This document shows, piece after piece, positions 1-12,724 of a stretch of DNA of 64,000 nt. Origin of the DNA: Capitulum mitella (taxonomy: Eukaryota; Arthropoda; Thecostraca; Pollicipedomorpha; Pollicipedidae); assembly GCA_030062745.1 (NCBI GenBank), contig CP099850.1, positions 4,154,001 through 4,218,000 of the forward strand. Direction: 5' to 3'. Within the stretch, counting starts at the first letter, position 1; each line of letters starts with the position of its first letter. The position numbers and the translations under genes are program-made. The notes under the pieces are model-generated. The model did no database searches. It saw only the letters and a program-made list of their open reading frames with translations, and was not told the DNA's origin.

Positions 1-63
1 GACCGCCGCCGCCCGACGACGGCTATCAGACGGCCGGCGAGCAGCCGCCGCAACTGGCACCAG
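1..63 (+). CDS. candidate coding exon (partial, 3' end), proline/glutamine-rich
   Basis: The window opens in a GC-rich stretch whose third frame is open and reads PPPPDDGYQTAGEQPPQLAP. It ends at a good donor, CAG|GTCAGT, after position 63, leaving one base of the next codon (phase 1). The other two frames give arginine- or alanine-rich strings that look less like protein. The exon start lies outside the window. The phase-1 end joins in frame to the next good plus-strand exon at 26145, giving an alanine codon at the junction. I do not recognise the protein; the composition suggests a disordered region. The call rests on codon appearance, a donor site and phase agreement only, so it could be chance in GC-rich DNA. 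Confidence 0.4.
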
Positions 64-3017
64 GTCAGTCCGACCACCGGCTTCTGACTACCTTACCACC
101 TGTTGTTCATGAGTCACTGGCAGGCGATCCGTTGTTGAAAGTTCAAATGCCATGTGTAAGACCGTTAACATCGCACGCAAGCTGGATCCCAAAGTTCGTG
201 AAAATGGCTTCAGGCAAATGAGGTTTCACGGAAAGGATTCTGTCGAGAATGGCGCATCTCCGATGTTTACGAATATGTTCGACTCCTGCCTTCGATCCGT
301 AAACACCAGCTTCCAAGTTGCGATGTCGCTTCTCGTTGTTTCTTTGCCGGTGTTATTTTTTCTCTACCTGCGAGTTTTCGTAGTTGATCTCTCCGCCTGA
401 AGTGCTTGTCGCTGGAGCGTGTTCTTTCCCTCTCGCCGGCCCCTCGGCGACTCCTTGCAATAAACGAGGCCACCGCTTGATCGCGCGGGGAGCCTGACTC
501 AGGATAATGAAGGTAGGGTAAGTCTGTCCTACGTCAAACGAGTTGCAAACTAGTTAGATAATGCACTTTAATTAAAAAGATCTTCGTTACAACGACGAGA
601 AAATTGTCGTTGAAAATGGTGCGAGTCCAGCGCATCTGCTGTGTGAGCTTCAGGCTGCAGTGCCCGAAATGAAAACCGTTTGCACGTGCTCGGTCTTGCG
701 GTCTTACGATTTCATCCGCGTACCACCTGGATAGAAAATGGTGTCATGATAGAAACAGACGGCGCCCTTTTTTATCTGCAACTGAACGATGCCATCAAAG
801 CGCGCCGGTGACCAGTGGTTTAACTGAGAGCGTCTTGCCCTTCCTGGCAAGACGGGTACGGGTCACCTCGGCGCTCGAAATCTGGGTCACGGGCCAGGCG
901 GCAACTGGCCAGTAGATGGCCGCTGTGGCCACCACAAGGCAGTGTCGTATGTTTGATGGCACGTTAAAAATTCGTCCGAAAATCAGCCGTTACCTGAAAT
1001 GGCACGTTCGAGCGTCCGGTTCCAAGTGCGGGCAACAAGCATTGGGATTACACCTGGCACGGATTCTAATCCCAAATGTCATCCAGGTAATTCACTCTCA
1101 TCGAATATGCTAAAAATGAAATAAAAGCGTCTAATCTAGTGTAAATGGTAGCCTTGTCCCAAACTTTGCTGTGGCTGGCTCGAATTGGAACGTTGACGAG
1201 CCATTCATTATGCCGCCATTGGAACGCATGTGAACCACGTCTGGGACACAGGCGGTAAAGTGAGTGAGGTTGACGAGTCTCGTGAGCCTCTCCGAGGCAC
1301 GGCCAGTAAAGACGCCTGAACACTGGTCCTCAGTCAAGACGCGTTTGAACCGGTTTGGAACAAAGCCGGTTAAGACATTGCCGTCAGTCAGAGCACAAAT
1401 AAACGGAATGGGATGCCGTGTATCGACACACACGTGAGTTTTTCAAGCCGACGCGAATCACTTTGTGAGAGAATTGCTCAAACCCACTTGAGTCAATCAG
1501 TGACATTTTCGGCCAAGACCCATTTGTTCATTTCGTGACGACACCGCATACGGCTCACACGAACCACTACTTAACTCCGTCAGTCCGGACACTTGCAAGT
1601 CATTCAATGACGCTAGTAGTCACAGCAGCGCGAGACGTTTCATAACTCCGTCATTCAAAACGGGTATGTTGTTTTGCGACACCACGCCGACAGTAAGACT
1701 CCGCGAGTGATTTTATGGCGCTCCTCGTGTCCCGCCTGAGCGTCATCCTCTCACCGGTAATCACGGGGTCTGACCGTCAGTAATTTCCTCCGACGTGGTG
1801 CAGGGTCTGCTCAGCATTCGCGCCGCGTGACTGGAACCAAGAACACGTCTGATAACTGACGATGACGTCATTGGTCCAATCCGAGCTCGGCTGCGTGGTC
1901 GCATCGAAGCGGCGGCGAGCGCGCCGTCTGGTGCGTCACGGCGGTCGACCTGGAAGATGTTCTGACGTCAGCGCCACGTGCCGCTCTAATTCGGCCACAA
2001 GCAGATGACGTCATTGACCAAACCGCGTGCTCGCCGTGAGGAAGGATTGACCACTTTTGTTGGCGGCATTCTAGGCTGATGGCAAGCGCAGCTAACTGAA
2101 ATGGCGTATGCACACTATGCACACCTACATCAGAGTTATCACTTGGGACAAGGCTACCATTTTCACCAGATTAAACGTTTAGTTTTATTTTATTTTATCA
2201 TGGCAGGCATGTTTCCGGGGTTTTTCATTTTTTTCATAATATCGTTTTCTAGCATATCTGAAATGCAAAGGAAAAGAAATGCTGCAAGCTCTTTTTACCT
2301 GGCTTTGCATAATTATAACAACATTTTGTTGGAACGAGGAAGGAAGTTGCATGCTCCTGGTTGTTCATGGGTTAAAACACCATCTTAAAGAAGTTGGCAT
2401 AGGCTTGCTTTTGTTTAAAACATCAAAAACAAGTTTCTGATGCGCTTGATGTTTGGTATACCTTGAGAGCAGAAATGACATTGTTTGGTTAAGTTCATGT
2501 TTTCGCTCCGCTCGGGTACGTGATGTGAACGTGCTCAACATTCACCTCCCAACTTATATTTGTGGCAAAGGCACCACGGGTTTTCGTTTCTCAGTAAGGA
2601 GATAAAGCACAGAAATTTCATGCCAATCTCAAATGCCTGCAGCAAAGCCAATCATGGCCTCTGACGGCACTGATAATCAAACCGCGATCCCAAACAAGAG
2701 CGGTGGAAAACTGCATTTTGTTTGCGATTGAGGAAATGCAGCAGGTGATTTTCCACGCATCAAAAGGCACAAGGATATCATGCAGCAGGGAACCATTTTG
2801 CTTCGTCTGTTCCCGTGACTCCACGGCAAGCCCTCTCCGGCCGGGGTTCGCACCGTAAACCAGCACCTTAGCGGCTTCTACCCTTGCTGTGCGCTAGTGC
2901 AGTAGACCCCCGGCCGGGGACTCCTCGTGTGCTGAGGTACGTTACACGCACAGGTCTGCGAAATGTATATGACGTGCATTTCGATGTGCTGCTTACCATT
3001 CGATTCGTACAAACCAA
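64..3017. other. non-coding stretch, no gene seen
   Basis: I see no convincing exon, RNA gene or transposon in this interval. It contains scattered short reading frames of under about 100 codons with no recognisable domain. If the exon at 1-63 belongs to the gene whose next exon is at 26145, this is the start of a 26-kb intron. CRE-like TGACGTCA-type words occur near 1860-2015. Confidence 0.5.
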
Positions 3018-3025
3018 CCATGCGT

Positions 3026-3276
3026 CGGGTATGTAGCCAACATTTTTCTCGGGGGGGGGAATGTCGAATTTTGCCATATGCCACTGGCGTATTACAAAAT
3101 TTATAGGAAAAGCAGCAATTTTACGCAATTAAACTCAGATTGAAAACACGGGAAAACATGTAATGTTTGCTTTTGCAACATATATATGGCCACTATTCCG
3201 TATTCCTACGAAATCGCCAAATATCTAGTGCAGACGCTTGGCTCAGCGGGGATGCCCGCCCTTGGCTACGTGCCTG
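3026..3276. mobile_element. hAT-type MITE (CAGGGGCGTAGCC family), 251 bp
   Basis: The left end (CGGGTATGTAGCC) and the reverse complement of the right end (CAGGCACGTAGCCAAGG) are diverged inverted repeats. The element is flanked by 8-bp direct repeats CCATGCGT (3018-3025) and CTATGCGT (3277-3284) with one mismatch. Eight-base duplications are typical of hAT insertions. The interior has a G-run after the left end and aligns along most of its length with the copy at 55063-55335, for example the shared GCAGCAATTTTA and GCTTGGCTCAG segments. It has no coding capacity. Confidence 0.65.
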
Positions 3277-3289
3277 CTATGCGTACCTG

Positions 3290-4190
3290 CATATCCAGTA
3301 AACGAAGTGTTTAGACATGAAATCTGCTGAAACATACGAAAGGCAAACCATAGTAAAATGAAATGTTACAACAGTCAGAAGAAAACCATAGCTATCCACG
3401 GTTTGACTTATAGGGGTCAATAACTATTCAGTGAAAATAAGCAAGAAAATCAAATAACTGACGAACATGTAAAGTGATTATAGCAACTACACCTATCGAC
3501 AGAAAAGTTAATTCATCGAAGCTAACACCCCCTATTGCTCGAAAAAACCTATGCGACGGGTGTTACATCTTTGCTGGTTACAGATGGAACTGGAACGGCG
3601 ACATGGAAACTGCGCATTTTGTGACGTCGCCTCGCCACAATAGTTGTTCAGATATTTCACCCGTTGTTCGACCGAATGATGCTCCTACACTTCTGCTTTA
3701 TTTCTGGTTGGCGTGAGAATCATGCGCGTTTGTGTTGGACGGATGATTTTATCACACCAAGTAAGAGACACACATTTTTGCCTGGTGACATCAAAAGAGA
3801 TTACAAAACGCGAATGGCGATCGACCCAGTCAGTAAATTGGCAACACACTTCTATTTTACGGGAATGCAGCCGGGCGCGCAGAGCAGATTTGACAGGTTT
3901 ATGAGACGCATGAGATGCATTATGTCCTGCGCCAGCTGCCTCAGGTGGAACACTTTGCGACGAACAGACGTTGCGTTTGCCGAACCCTCGGGGAGGTGAC
4001 TTATATGAACGGTTGTCAGTATTGGATTCGTGTCACCCTTGGTACGTTGCTCACGGAGGAGAAGTATCGTTGTCGGTATTGGAAGCATGAGTTGGCTGAG
4101 CGCGAGCGAAGAATGTCACCACGACTTCCTACTGCGGCCGCATGCTGCCCATGCCACTGAACCACCGCGGCACTCCTCGCTGGAGTCAGA
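3290..4190. other. non-coding stretch, no gene seen
   Basis: Short overlapping frames occur on both strands, the longest about 111 codons, but none shows a known motif or coherent splice context. I see nothing else here. Confidence 0.5.
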
Positions 4191-4194
4191 CGGA

Positions 4195-4765
4195 GGAAGT
4201 GACGATTGCCGATGGCGTCTGATGACGTCTAATATCTTGCGGACGAAAAGGCTAGTCGCCGACGGCGTCTAATGACGTGTAATGACGCCTTATGACGCCA
4301 GAGACACATAATTCCTTATGGACGACTAGCCGACCATTGATAACGTCCGGTGATGTATAATGTATTTCGGACTAACAAGCCGAACGCCGACGACATCTCA
4401 CTAAGTCTAATCCCGTCTGGTGACGTCAGCGTACAATTTACATCGAACCGGGAGCCCGACCGCAGATAACTTCTGATGATTTATCACACCTCACGGATAA
4501 ATACGCCGATCGGTGATGACAAATGCAGATGCATCATGACGTCTGATGCCATCTTATGACGTATGGTAACGTCTGGTGGCGTGTGATGACGTCCTGTTAC
4601 ATTTCGGATACACATTTCGGTTACATAACGGACAAGCAGGCCGACTGCTGATGACGCCGATGGCGCTATAAGTCAGTGAACGTCACCAGACACCACTGGA
4701 CGCGCTTCGACGCCTGACGACGTCAGCTGACGCCTGATGGCGTGAGGTGACGCCTGATCGGGGCG
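4195..4765. repeat. degenerate TGACG/CTGATGACGTC repeat tract
   Basis: Over about 570 bp the words TGACG, GATGACGTC and ATGACGCC recur at short irregular intervals, as in the run of TGATGACGTC-like words from 4196 to 4290 and again near 4430, 4535 and 4720. This looks like a decayed short tandem repeat. Many copies contain the full or partial cAMP-response-element core TGACGTCA, so a regulatory effect is possible, but this is inference. No gene is visible. Confidence 0.55.
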
Positions 4766-4779
4766 TATACAGAGGCGGA

Positions 4780-5190
4780 TCGCTGACCGGCCTGGCTCGG
4801 ACGGGCGGCTCCGGCGGCGGCGGCCGCCCGGCGCCGTCCATCAGGCGGCGTCACCGCCGGGGCGTCCGCTGATATCTGGCGGCGAGGCGTCGCGGCGCCG
4901 CCATCCATCGCGGCCGCCTGCCGCCGACGCGGCACGAACGGCCGCGGCGGCGGCGGCCGGCACCGGGCCGCGCTCATCAAAGGTCAGCGCTCCGGTGGCT
5001 ATTTCGGGAGGCGGCGCGTCCGGAGACGGCGCTCAGCGAGCGTCTCTCGGAGCCCGGCTTTGGGACGGCCGCGCAATCCGTCATGCAATTTGGCCGGCGG
5101 TGGCGGAGGAGCAGGGAGAGGGTCGGATTTGTCGGCCTGTCCGGCTGACTGTCCGCGAAGCGGCAGCAGAAAGCACTGAACCGAAGAAAT
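4780..5190. promoter_or_regulatory. GC/CpG-dense island
   Basis: A block very rich in CG dinucleotides (CGGCGGCGG runs) lies between AT-richer flanks. Such islands can mark promoters or GC-rich exons in invertebrates. I could not pair a start codon here with a convincing donor site, so function is open. Reading frames of 85-97 codons in this block are expected from GC-rich DNA poor in stop codons. Confidence 0.3.
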
Positions 5191-5289
5191 CATTGCCGAG
5201 CTCTTCGATCGCTTGCGGAAGACGAGTAACTGCAAAGCACACAACATGCCGTTTACATTGTTCTGATATGTCGTCGTCAAGAAACTGAA

Positions 5290-5767
5290 GCATCCGAGGA
5301 TTTGCTAAGAGATCCCGTTTGACAATGCAGTTTTTTCTCGTCGGACTTCAGTTTACTGAGGTTGACTGTGGAATGAGATACATTTTGACAGCGTCCGCAA
5401 CCCACGATAAAGTGCAAAAAGCTGTACAACAGAATGTGGTTGCCAGCGACTGGAAACCGAGAGGTACCTTATGATTAACGATGATTTAATTAACGATGCT
5501 CCAACTATCACTGCTGTAAATGCAAACAATTATAATGAGTTAAAACGACAATTCTTGCCGTGGTGGACACGGTCTGGTACTAACATCATGAGAGGGGAAG
5601 GGGAAGAAAAAGATAACAAGGAAGGGGCGTATGGAAAGAAGAGAAAAGTTGGAATAATGCTAAGTAGAGGAAGATATAAAAAGGAGGGATTTGAAGGAGA
5701 CGCTGGGAAGATAAAAATAGGAAGAAATCGGTATGGATTGGAACAAAAGCCTGAGAAAAGTGCGGAA

Positions 5768-5770
<3 letters not shown>
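5290..5770. other. non-coding stretch, no gene seen
   Basis: Purine-rich DNA leads into the AG microsatellite. The 119-codon frame across it (5471-5830) is lysine/glutamate-rich simply because the strand is purine-rich, so I do not call it a gene. Confidence 0.4.

Positions 5771-5812
<42 letters not shown>
5771..5812. repeat. (AG)21 dinucleotide microsatellite
   Basis: The run of AG repeats is uninterrupted for 42 bp. It creates arginine/glutamate or leucine/serine repeats in overlapping frames, which are artefacts. Confidence 0.95.
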
Positions 5813-5814
<2 letters not shown>

Positions 5815-5815
<1 letters not shown>

Positions 5816-8750
5816 CCAGACCGAGGCTGAGGCTGAAACCAAGACAGGAACAGAGAAGTATCCCGTTTTTGCAGAAGTTCGGTGGGGAGATCCTTTCATC
5901 AATTCAGGAATTCGCTGTGTGACACGTCATTGCAGAAGGAACGGTGAAGTCCGCCTCTTGAGCAAACGTTCCATCAAGCTCAGAGTAGGATAAGTCAATC
6001 GACGCGGACCAAATGGGCTCAGAACGAGGCGTTATTCATGCCCAGCAGACATTTACAACAGCGAAAATTATTTCATTCTAGCCTCTCAGGACCATCAATT
6101 TAAAATGCAAAGACTTAGAACGTCGGCCGAGTTTTAAAATAATTTTGGAAGGTGTCCAGCGTGGCTGGCACCACCTTGTCGGTAAAATGGACACCAACGT
6201 CAAACCATAACTTCTGTAATACCCTCATCATGTCACTCTGTCCAGTAGTTCATTCAAATAAACATGTGTGGAGATTAAGGGAACGTTTCGCGTAATTGTG
6301 AAAAGCCGAGCCAAATTGTTCGGTGACGGCTTCAGCTGTGTGGTAGTCCGAGCACCAGGGAAGCACTAGATAAAAGTCCGTTTTAGAGAAGTTATGGTTG
6401 CACGCTTATCAAGTATTGTGCATATATTACACCGGAAACGATATGACATTTTGTACGCAGTCTGTCTTATGGGGATCTCTATAACCGCTTATGACCGGAC
6501 AGTATCGGTAACAGGGCTGCGGCTGGAGATGGGAGGGACGTTGGGCGGGTCCAGCCCTCACTTTCCGGAGACTTTTCGGTAGGCCCAAGGCATTGACTGA
6601 AAGGAAACGGTACGAAATCACGATCAGGTCCCCTTGATAGGTTCCGGAAATTCGCATGCTCGAGCACGGCAAAGAAAGTCAAGAAAATGTATGCGTGGCA
6701 AACGTACGTATGACAAATTTACGTATAAACGAATGTGCATAAGCGAAAATGGACTTATTGTAAATGTGCATAAGCACAGATACACCTACGTGAGTCGTAT
6801 GATTGTATATGAATAAAAGTTTGTAAATGCAAAATATGCGTACACCAAAAATTGCGCAGGCATAAAACCAGTACACCTTACGGTGTGCATGGCGAGCGCG
6901 GCATACTGCGTTTCTCTTCAGGCTTGCTAGTATGTGCTGGTACACTGTTTATCACGTTTATATTTCAAGTCATGCGCTCCCATAACACTGCTAGCCGCAG
7001 TCCAAAAACACCCGTAAAAAATCTATGAACGCAAACATTGCTCCCCAAGTAGTCATGCGTATAGAAGAAGAAGGGAAGTAACGGCACGCGAATGCGATTA
7101 TAACATTTGAATAAATGAGCTATTTTTCTGGCAAAAAATTCACGTTTCGGTGCCCAGTGGATGCGAAGTTAACGAGTAAGTTAAGAGAGCAAACTGCACA
7201 TGTACTCTTACGTAGTAGCACGTTGCTAAGCTAAGTCAGTTGTAGGAGGTCATGATTGTCCATTCACCAAAAATGCACAAATGGTGCCACTGTCAAATCT
7301 CGGCAATCATCTTTGTTCCGTATAGATGCGACACGCTTGCACCAACAACGACAGGATATCCGGTAATCGGTGTGGGGATAATAATTAAAGAAGAAAAGAA
7401 AAGAAAAAAGAGAAAAAAAGAGCAAAAGAAAAGAGCAGTGATCAGAAGAAAGAGAGGTAATGCGTCTTCCAATTAGGGAAGAGTCTTGGCTCCACGGCAT
7501 GGCCTTTTTAGCCGTTCCCGGGATGAACCTCTATCTCTAATAAAAAAAATGCGCTTATCGTGGAATGGATGGGGCTTGGGTGGTCTGAAAGCGAGTGTTC
7601 CACCTTAAAATTAATGTCGTGATTGGATGCAGAGTTGTAACCCCCTTTCTGGACTACTTGCCATAGAGAAATCTTGTTGCGGCTTCGGTCCATTATCATA
7701 CAACAAATGTTCCATACATGGTTTTCGTCTTTATCCAATCTTACGTTACTGATATCACCCGCGGTGTCAGTGGCCTCTACACCTATGTCCGCATTCCTGT
7801 CAAGATTATCTTCAAATCGAAATCATGAACTGGGGACACGGATTTTTTTGCCTTTTGCAGACGACGGAGGGAAGCATTTTGAAGCACTGATTTACATTGC
7901 AACGGCAGCTGCAGTCCCTATTGATCGCCATAAATCGTTTTGTTGCAGTCAAAGCGCTCTATAGGTTACATTCAAAGGATTTAAAAGAAATAAAAGTCCA
8001 CCGGCATAACCTCTTTTGAGGTCCCCTGTAAGGTCACAGTCTGACCGGAAAATGTTAAATTGAATGTTATCAGGTAGGCGAAAGGCAAAATTTCTTGATT
8101 TTTATATTCATTGCTATATCGCGTCAGGTTTGTAAATGGCTGGGGCAGTCGTAATATACCCCGTACTGTCGAGGGTGGTCAAATGGTGAATAATGGGGTG
8201 GGCTTATGCTAGTCGAAGAAGATTGCGACTATGCTCTGAAGCTAGAATTCCAGGCTGAAATTTCACGCTCACCGGGCCGGCCTCCGAATTCACATTCGCC
8301 GGGACGGGGGGGGGGGTTGATGGGAATATCCTGAAATTTCGGGAATTAGATGTCCCACCGAAAGTGCAAAAAAGCGCATTTGGAAAGTCCCTGGCAAACT
8401 TACAAGAAAACACTTAGATTTTGTCCAGTAAGGTCAATACTGAGGTCGCCAGAGGTAATCTTAGCTCTGATTACCCTGTTAACATTTTTGGCAGGAGACA
8501 TTGATAACCAAGGCTTGTACGTGGCTCCAAGGGGGCTAGTGATAAAAGTAAGGTTTGATTTACCTATTTGGAATAGAAAGGGGGCACTTGAGATCAAAGG
8601 TGACCATTTCAAACAAAGCTGAAAATGAAGGAAAAAACGGTATTTTTGTAAGGGCAAGACACGGGTTTTTGCTAAATGCATAAGAATGTGTTTTGGCTGC
8701 AGTACGCCCTGAATGTGTCTGTCATGCATACAAAGCCTCTGACTATAATA
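5815..8750. other. non-coding stretch, no gene seen
   Basis: No supported gene, RNA or delimited element. A purine-rich A/G patch lies near 7385-7460 and a poly-G run at about 8306-8317. Short frames on both strands carry no recognisable domain. Confidence 0.5.
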
Positions 8751-8754
8751 TTAA

Positions 8755-8868
8755 GGTCAAACAGTGTCATCATATGTCTTATTATGTCTTATGTAATCAT
8801 ATATCTCATATGTCTTATAATGTCATATGTCATCATGTCACTGTTATCATATGTCATGTATGATTATT
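8755..8868. repeat. degenerate CATATGTCTTAT-type short repeat
   Basis: The words CATATGTC, TTATGTC and ATCATATGTC recur about ten times in roughly 110 bp with slightly changed spacing. This is an imperfect short tandem repeat. Confidence 0.6.
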
Positions 8869-9679
8869 AACGCTTCTAAGCATTCAGGCGTATTTCGCAT
8901 CATCTACCGCATTTTTATTGCTCCAACACGGCACAACATCAAGCCATCTGACTTTGGTTCATGTCGCATCATTTTACATCTTGAATCCCGTGCCCCAAAA
9001 AAGACAAGAAATTCAGGTGACCCAAGGTTAATGACCTGGACATTTTCGAACAAAATCGAGATGGCAAAATTGTTCCATTTATCATGTTCCATCAGTGTGG
9101 CAAATTTCATACCAATCGAAACTTTTCGCAGAAGGTTGTGCTATTTAAAGTTTCTTCGGAACCGGCCCCTACTTTATCTGTCGTTGGTCAATGACCTGCG
9201 ACGACCCTGAGTGTAAAAATTGACACAATATGTAAAAATAATGTATGGAAAAGGTACCCGAGGTTTCATACCTTTGCGCCTTTTCATTTTCCCTCTGTTT
9301 GGTAACGCACAGAAAACTGGAGAGGAGTTCTCATTAACCCGCCTGGCCCAGCGAAGGTCAATTCTATTTCGTGCTCCTGCCCGGTACATACGATTCTGTG
9401 CAGGGGAGGCAGATTCTGCCCCCATTGCGATTTTGACAATTATTGGTCCGATTTCCTAGCGGAAAACGGCGTTTGATAGCCTGTGGCGGGATCTATATTT
9501 CCAAAAAAGAAATGTTGAAAATTTTGAAAACGGGATATAGGGGGTTAAAATAAGGATATTGATAGGGGTTTACTTCTGCGATCTCTCTTGCCACATTCCA
9601 TGACCGATTTTATGGTATTTTATGTCATTCTACCAAAAATGTATAGGTGTATCACATATGTTAGGAAGAGGTCGATTCC

Positions 9680-10170
9680 CAAAATTCATAAGCATACCCA
9701 AGGCACATAAAAAGTCACACGTTTTTGGGGAATCCTAATTCATTCTACGACGTATTTTGGGTCTGGCGAGTATAACTGTATTTTGAAAGCATTTTCATTT
9801 GTGTTACACACCATGTTATATAGATATCATAAATGTGTTTAGGCGGATCCAGTTACCAGAAAAATGTGTAGCTTTCCATGTGGTGGACTATTATTAATTG
9901 GCTACCATGTTCCAACATATCATGAATGTTATTTTTTATTGTGCTTAAAGTTGTCATTTTCAGATCATAAGCTTGAAATAATCGGATCATAGGCGTAACC
10001 AGGGCAAATAAATATGGGGTGTTTTTGTAAAATGCAGTTTTTTGTCATATGTTCTGAATTTGGTGAGCTTATGCGTCTCAGAAACACCTTTCCGTATGTG
10101 TCACATACCATATCATGTACACAGTGCTCATAGGCGGATCCATGAACTAGTAAAAGAGGGGTCAATAACT
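9680..10170. repeat. two diverged tandem units of about 291 bp
   Basis: Two segments share an ordered series of motifs. These are a CATA(A/G)GC(A/G)TAACC-like start near 9689 and 9988, a T-rich patch, GTGTTACACACCATGTTATAT against GTGTCACATACCATATCATGT, and then TAGGCGGATCCA at 9840 and 10131. The last motif is spaced 291 bp. The starts resemble the termini of the hAT-type family found elsewhere in the window, so this may be an old element duplicated in tandem. No coding sequence is apparent. Confidence 0.5.
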
Positions 10171-10174
10171 GGAC

Positions 10175-11570
10175 GTCAGTAGCCTTGTTTTATTCTGTAA
10201 ATCGACTCATAATTTATCAGGAACAAGAGGGAATAAAATGTTCTCTTTTACATCACTTGGGAGCTATCTCTGCTTGTTATCTTCACGGAAAAATATTACA
10301 TTTAATCGGAATACATGCGAAGATAACAAAACCAGTCACACGGATCCAGCTGTCTGTCAGGACACTGGACATGTTATTGGACGTTATCGAAGGACGAAAT
10401 ATTCACCCGAAAACCGATGCCAGGAGACGCCCCTGGCAACATAAATAGGTGAATTGTATGCATAATTTAGGATAAGGATGTCGTTATCGCACTTTAACTT
10501 TGTTTTATTCATACAGTCACGATTCTCAGGAAAAGGAAAACACAACACCCTCTTTACATGCCCCTGGGTCCGGAATTGACCACATTTTTGTTAACAATTC
10601 TTGAAAGTGTGCAGGTTTCAAATATTTTGATCAGTTGAACTCCCCGTGACAGTATATATGGCATCAAAATAGTACAGGACCACGTCGAAGTGTGCGATCT
10701 CCAAAAAGCACGGCATTCCATAGACATGCCTTCCGAGCAGTGTGGCATGAAGCCACCTCTGGAGATGGGAAAAGTCACCAAGTTTCTTAAAGCGGCTCCC
10801 AAATGCCGGGGAATGGCGGGTGAAAAACCGGAGAAAGGCGGCATCCGCCTCTCACCAAGCATGAAAAAGGGTTAACTCGCGTACGAGTCGTCGGTCGGCG
10901 ACGATCACGCCCGACGGGGGGGGGGGCGGTTGACCCCCCTAACTCACGAACGGTTGTCGCACGGTAAAAAATAAGCACACCGTTGGAAAGGTTGTGACCA
11001 GTAGAGCTCGAAGTGGTCCCATTTTTAGTTTTAGATAATATGTAAGCAATTTACGCCCTATATATGTTTTCTCATAGCCAACTGCATGAGACCGAGAAAC
11101 GGCCTGAATCTCAAGGGCTGTGACTAATAACGCATAGATAGAGGCACCAACGCACAAGTAAAGGCCCGCAGATGCCGATACACGTCTAATTTCTCGGATT
11201 TGTTCAATATATACGCCGAAACGTTGAGTTAAAGACACGACAATGTTCACGCCGGTTGTCGGCGGGCCCCGCAGCCGTACGCAGTCAGAAATTAACGGGA
11301 ACTAATTTTAGCGTTCCTTTATGTTTGCGACATAAGCCTATCCTTGTAAATTTCATTGATCATGGTGGTTCTAGTGATGGTTTCTCATGCTTAAATTTCG
11401 GAAAAATTGATTAGCTACCAATCTACACAATTGGCGGGGCTTTATTAGCGAGAGCCTGTTTATTTCCAAAATAGGCACCTTTTCAGAACTTTCTGAGATT
11501 CACGGTATTACTTACGTCTGTGCAAGCCAGGTCTGCCATTTTCTACTCATTCTGAGTAAATCATTGCCGA
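10175..11570. other. non-coding stretch, no gene seen
   Basis: No supported gene. A poly-G/poly-C pair (10916-10940) resembles the shoulders of the MITE family described elsewhere, but I could not find both ends and a duplication here. Confidence 0.45.
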
Positions 11571-11579
11571 TTTTGACGG

Positions 11580-11970
11580 TGGTACATTTCGGCTCACAAC
11601 AGTTATTCGTGACCTGACCTCAGGTCAGTGGCTGGAAGTCATTGATACTTTGCCCATTGACAGTAACTAGATATCTGCGTTACTCCACACTAAAAATGTT
11701 CCGAAAAATTCCGCCAATTTCCGAAAAAAAACGACATGTTCTAAAAATGGGCTTGACCTTAGGTCAATGACCCGGAAAATTCCGAAAAATCTGAGATAGC
11801 AGATTTGTTGCATCTATCGAGGCCACTAGTCCCTGAAAGTATTATTGCGATATCTTGTTTTCGGAAAAAGTAACAGGGTGCTAAACTTTTTTGGAAATGG
11901 GTCCGTTTGACCTGACCTAGGTCAGACACCTGACTTGACCTAAGGTCAAAACTTTGACACAAGGTGTGAA
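11580..11970. repeat. AGGTCA-rich repeat with four palindromic TGACCT/AGGTCA pairs
   Basis: Four nearly perfect everted pairs lie within about 340 bp: CTGACCTCAGGTCAG (11614-11628), TTGACCTTAGGTCAA (11753-11767), TGACCTAGGTCA (11913-11924) and TTGACCTAAGGTCAA (11935-11949). AGGTCA is the half-site of nuclear hormone receptors. Similar AGGTCA-rich repeats occur near 9005-9200, 21620-21850, 28200-28720, 28890-29110 and 35460-35770, so this is probably a dispersed repeat family. Receptor binding is only a possibility. Confidence 0.55.
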
Positions 11971-12724
11971 AAGGATCAAGAAAAACGTGCACGAAATTTC
12001 GTGGCGCTGTGTTTGTTCATTCTCTCGCAGTGCCAGAAAAACATCAGTGGGACGGTCAACTGCCCCCTCCCCCAGTCGGGGGCGGGGGGCATAAAGTGTG
12101 GCAAGGTATTAAGAATAAAGTGTGGCAAGGCATTTTCATTCAGGTACTGCATTCGATGTCACGTCGTCTGAACTATGTGCAGAACAGTTGGCATAATTTT
12201 CAAGAAGCTCCGACTGGCTAGATTCTCTCGTGCAAGTCGACCGATGTCCCTGGCTCATCTTGTGAGGAGCACTGACTATGTCCAGCCTGTCCAGACGTCT
12301 GGATAGCCGGAGTCCTGTTCTCCCGTCTGCTCACCGCCAGCATGTACGGTTTTTGATCAGCCCCAACTGAATGATCTTTAACTTTGTTTTATAACTTTAA
12401 CCTGAGCCCATTGGAGTGGTTTGCGTCAGGATGAGGGGTCGTGCTAAGCCGAGGCTGTGGAGCACACTGACCTCACCGCACTAGTGTTAACAGACATGGA
12501 GTAATTTTGCCCCAGACACTGAACCAGATGGCGCTGGAAAATCCTTATCGTTCCCTGCAATTCCAAGGCGCGGTCGACACCGGCTCGGCTGAATTTTTCA
12601 GTCTGCTTTAATCACAGCGGCCAAACGCTAGGTCCGTCCTAAATCGAGCGGGGCTGCAAAGGAAGCCTGAGTGGTTGTCAAACGAGCAGTTTGCCACTCA
12701 CGGTACGCCCTGCGTGACGCATTA

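Noticed and set aside
1131..1433. 100-codon minus frame
   Set aside because: No motif, no splice context, unremarkable composition.
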